DNA from: Planctomycetaceae bacterium
GTDB lineage: Bacteria > Planctomycetota > Planctomycetia > Pirellulales > Thermoguttaceae
DNA: 6,655 nt
Assembly (NCBI GenBank): GCA_031287585.1
Contig: JAITST010000295.1
Span: 1-6,655 of the forward strand
Direction of reading: 5' to 3'
Shown here: one piece after another, positions 5,989 through 6,655 of the stretch
Layout: each line of letters begins with the position of its first letter
Numbering within the stretch: the stretch's first letter is position 1
The notes under the pieces: generated by a model
Seen by the model: only the letters and a program-made list of their open reading frames with translations
Database searches by the model: none
Told to the model about the DNA's origin: nothing
Position numbers and translations under genes: made by a program

Positions 5989-6052
5989 AATCCTTACCCC
6001 GTAAGGGGGTAAATCTTGATAACCCCGTGCGGGGTAAGGATTTGTGTTTTTT
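5989..6052 (+). terminator. Nested palindrome with T-run in copy B, likely terminator
   Basis: AATCCTTACCCCG (5989-6001) is a perfect 13-bp inverted match to 6030-6042. Within it, CCCC-GTAA-GGGG (5997-6008) and CCCC-GTGC-GGGG (6023-6034) can form two alternative small hairpins. The outer stem is followed 4 nt later by six T (6047-6052). It could end transcripts from the icd operon about 180 nt after the stop codon. The four-base gap before the T-run and the long interior make efficiency uncertain. Confidence 0.45.
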
Positions 6053-6053
6053 C

Positions 6054-6084
6054 TTGACAACAAGCGTCACCCGATACGTTTAAT
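6054..6084 (+). promoter_or_regulatory. Weak promoter-like pair inside repeat copy B
   Basis: TTGACA (6054-6059) is a perfect -35, but the best -10 match, TTTAAT (6079-6084), is 19 nt away, longer than the usual 16-18. The equivalent in copy A is TTGACG and TTTGAT. It points outward along the plus strand, just after the palindrome. No gene follows, so any product would be non-coding. Confidence 0.22.
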
Positions 6085-6191
6085 GTTCCATAATCGACAT
6101 TTTGGGTTACGATTACATCACGACACAAACATTTTTCAGCCGTCTTCAGACAGAAAAAAATCTGGACGAGTTATTCTCTGATGGATACTAA

Positions 6192-6655
6192 GTAAAGCAA
6201 ACCGACGGGGTACAGTTACAAATTTTCTAACGTCTTGTAAACTACATTTTCTTAAAATTTTTCCTAGCGTTCACGAGGTAGTGATTAAAATAGGTAAAGT
6301 ACGCTATCAGCAGCGAAAGCAGTATTACCTTTGATTGTACTGCGGACTGCCGTTTTCCACATATTTTCACAACATACGGTCTTGTGAACGCATTGCCTAT
6401 TATCGTTAAAATGGATAAAAATTACGGTAAATAATAGTAAAATACAGTACAAATTCTTACGAACTATCGAATGCGGTTTGTTTTAGTGTGAGGTAACTAA
6501 TAGGTCTGCCGACTATACTACGTATTATACCTGTGCGAGATAAACTATCTTTGCCGCCGGAAAAACAATGCTTTTCAATAATTTCACAACATTACTCCGT
6601 TTACAATCGTGACTTATTTATCCACCCAGTTACTCAACAACACGTTTTCGTTTGT
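6192..6655. other. AT-rich spacer without recognised genes
   Basis: All six frames are broken by stops and I see no start with a ribosome-binding site. Small features such as CTATTAT/ATAATAG (6397-6403, 6431-6437) are within what AT-rich DNA gives by chance. A gene beginning or ending just right of the edge cannot be excluded. Confidence 0.5.

Larger units (their letters stand above)
5863..6191 (+). repeat. Dispersed non-coding repeat, copy B (~330 bp)
   Basis: This is the second copy of the element at 1424-1722, in the same orientation and about 4.4 kb away. It starts 57 bp after the stop of the exported protein gene. Long exact blocks include the stretch from the ACAGGTAACG end through TTGAAAATTGCGTTA, the CACCCGATACG segment and the TCTGGACGAGTTATTCTCTGAT end. 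Compared with copy A it carries an extra 32-bp stretch that turns the simple hairpin into a nested palindrome (5989-6042). No open frame is shared with copy A. No transposase or known element was recognised. Confidence 0.85.

Noticed and set aside
3164..6352. 11-mer GCGGACTGCCG at 3164-3174 and 6342-6352
   Set aside because: The flanks on both sides do not align, so a chance or very short shared motif is the simpler view.
6614..6655. Possible tail of a minus-strand gene entering from the right edge, ending at TAA 6616-6614
   Set aside because: Only 13 open codons are visible, which is common by chance in this sequence.

Overview
The window looks like chromosomal DNA from a free-living or host-associated bacterium of moderate GC (roughly mid-40s percent by eye), with AT-richer gaps between genes. 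A FliA/WhiG-type sigma factor, a short isocitrate dehydrogenase, an exported alkaline phosphatase and a large exported protein of unknown function, together with long repeat-bearing spacers, would fit a planctomycete-like lineage. That is inference from gene style only; no ribosomal or other phylogenetic marker is present.

Layout. Positions 1-1290 (minus strand) hold an exported PhoA-family alkaline phosphatase whose C-terminus runs off the left edge. Its promoter (1366-1394) and an 8-bp dyad in the leader (1332-1353) can be read upstream. Positions 1291-1889 are a non-coding spacer. It holds copy A of a ~300-bp dispersed repeat (1424-1722), an 18-bp perfect inverted repeat (1403-1420 / 1662-1679), a hairpin (1769-1800) and a strong plus-strand terminator (1845-1867) that no plus-strand gene explains. 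Positions 1890-2789 (minus strand) encode a sigma-28-family sigma factor. Positions 2790-3303 are a second spacer with a 150-bp palindromic element (2938-3087), a group of competing stem sequences (3102-3170) and a good promoter (3224-3252).

Positions 3304-4404 (plus strand) encode isocitrate dehydrogenase. It overlaps by 29 bp an exported helical protein of unknown function (4376-5806), whose Shine-Dalgarno lies inside icd, so the two form an operon. Positions 5807-6655 contain no recognisable gene. This stretch holds copy B of the dispersed repeat (5863-6191), which carries an extra palindrome followed by a T-run and may terminate the icd operon.

The protein genes have conventional functions: phosphate scavenging, a TCA-cycle step, and alternative transcription initiation. 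The least conventional material is non-coding. Two repeat copies in the same orientation, about 90% identical, lack a conserved reading frame, carry a CCCC-GTAA-GGGG hairpin, and in one case lie upstream of an orphan terminator. No CRISPR array, tRNA, rRNA, transposase or obvious defence gene is visible.
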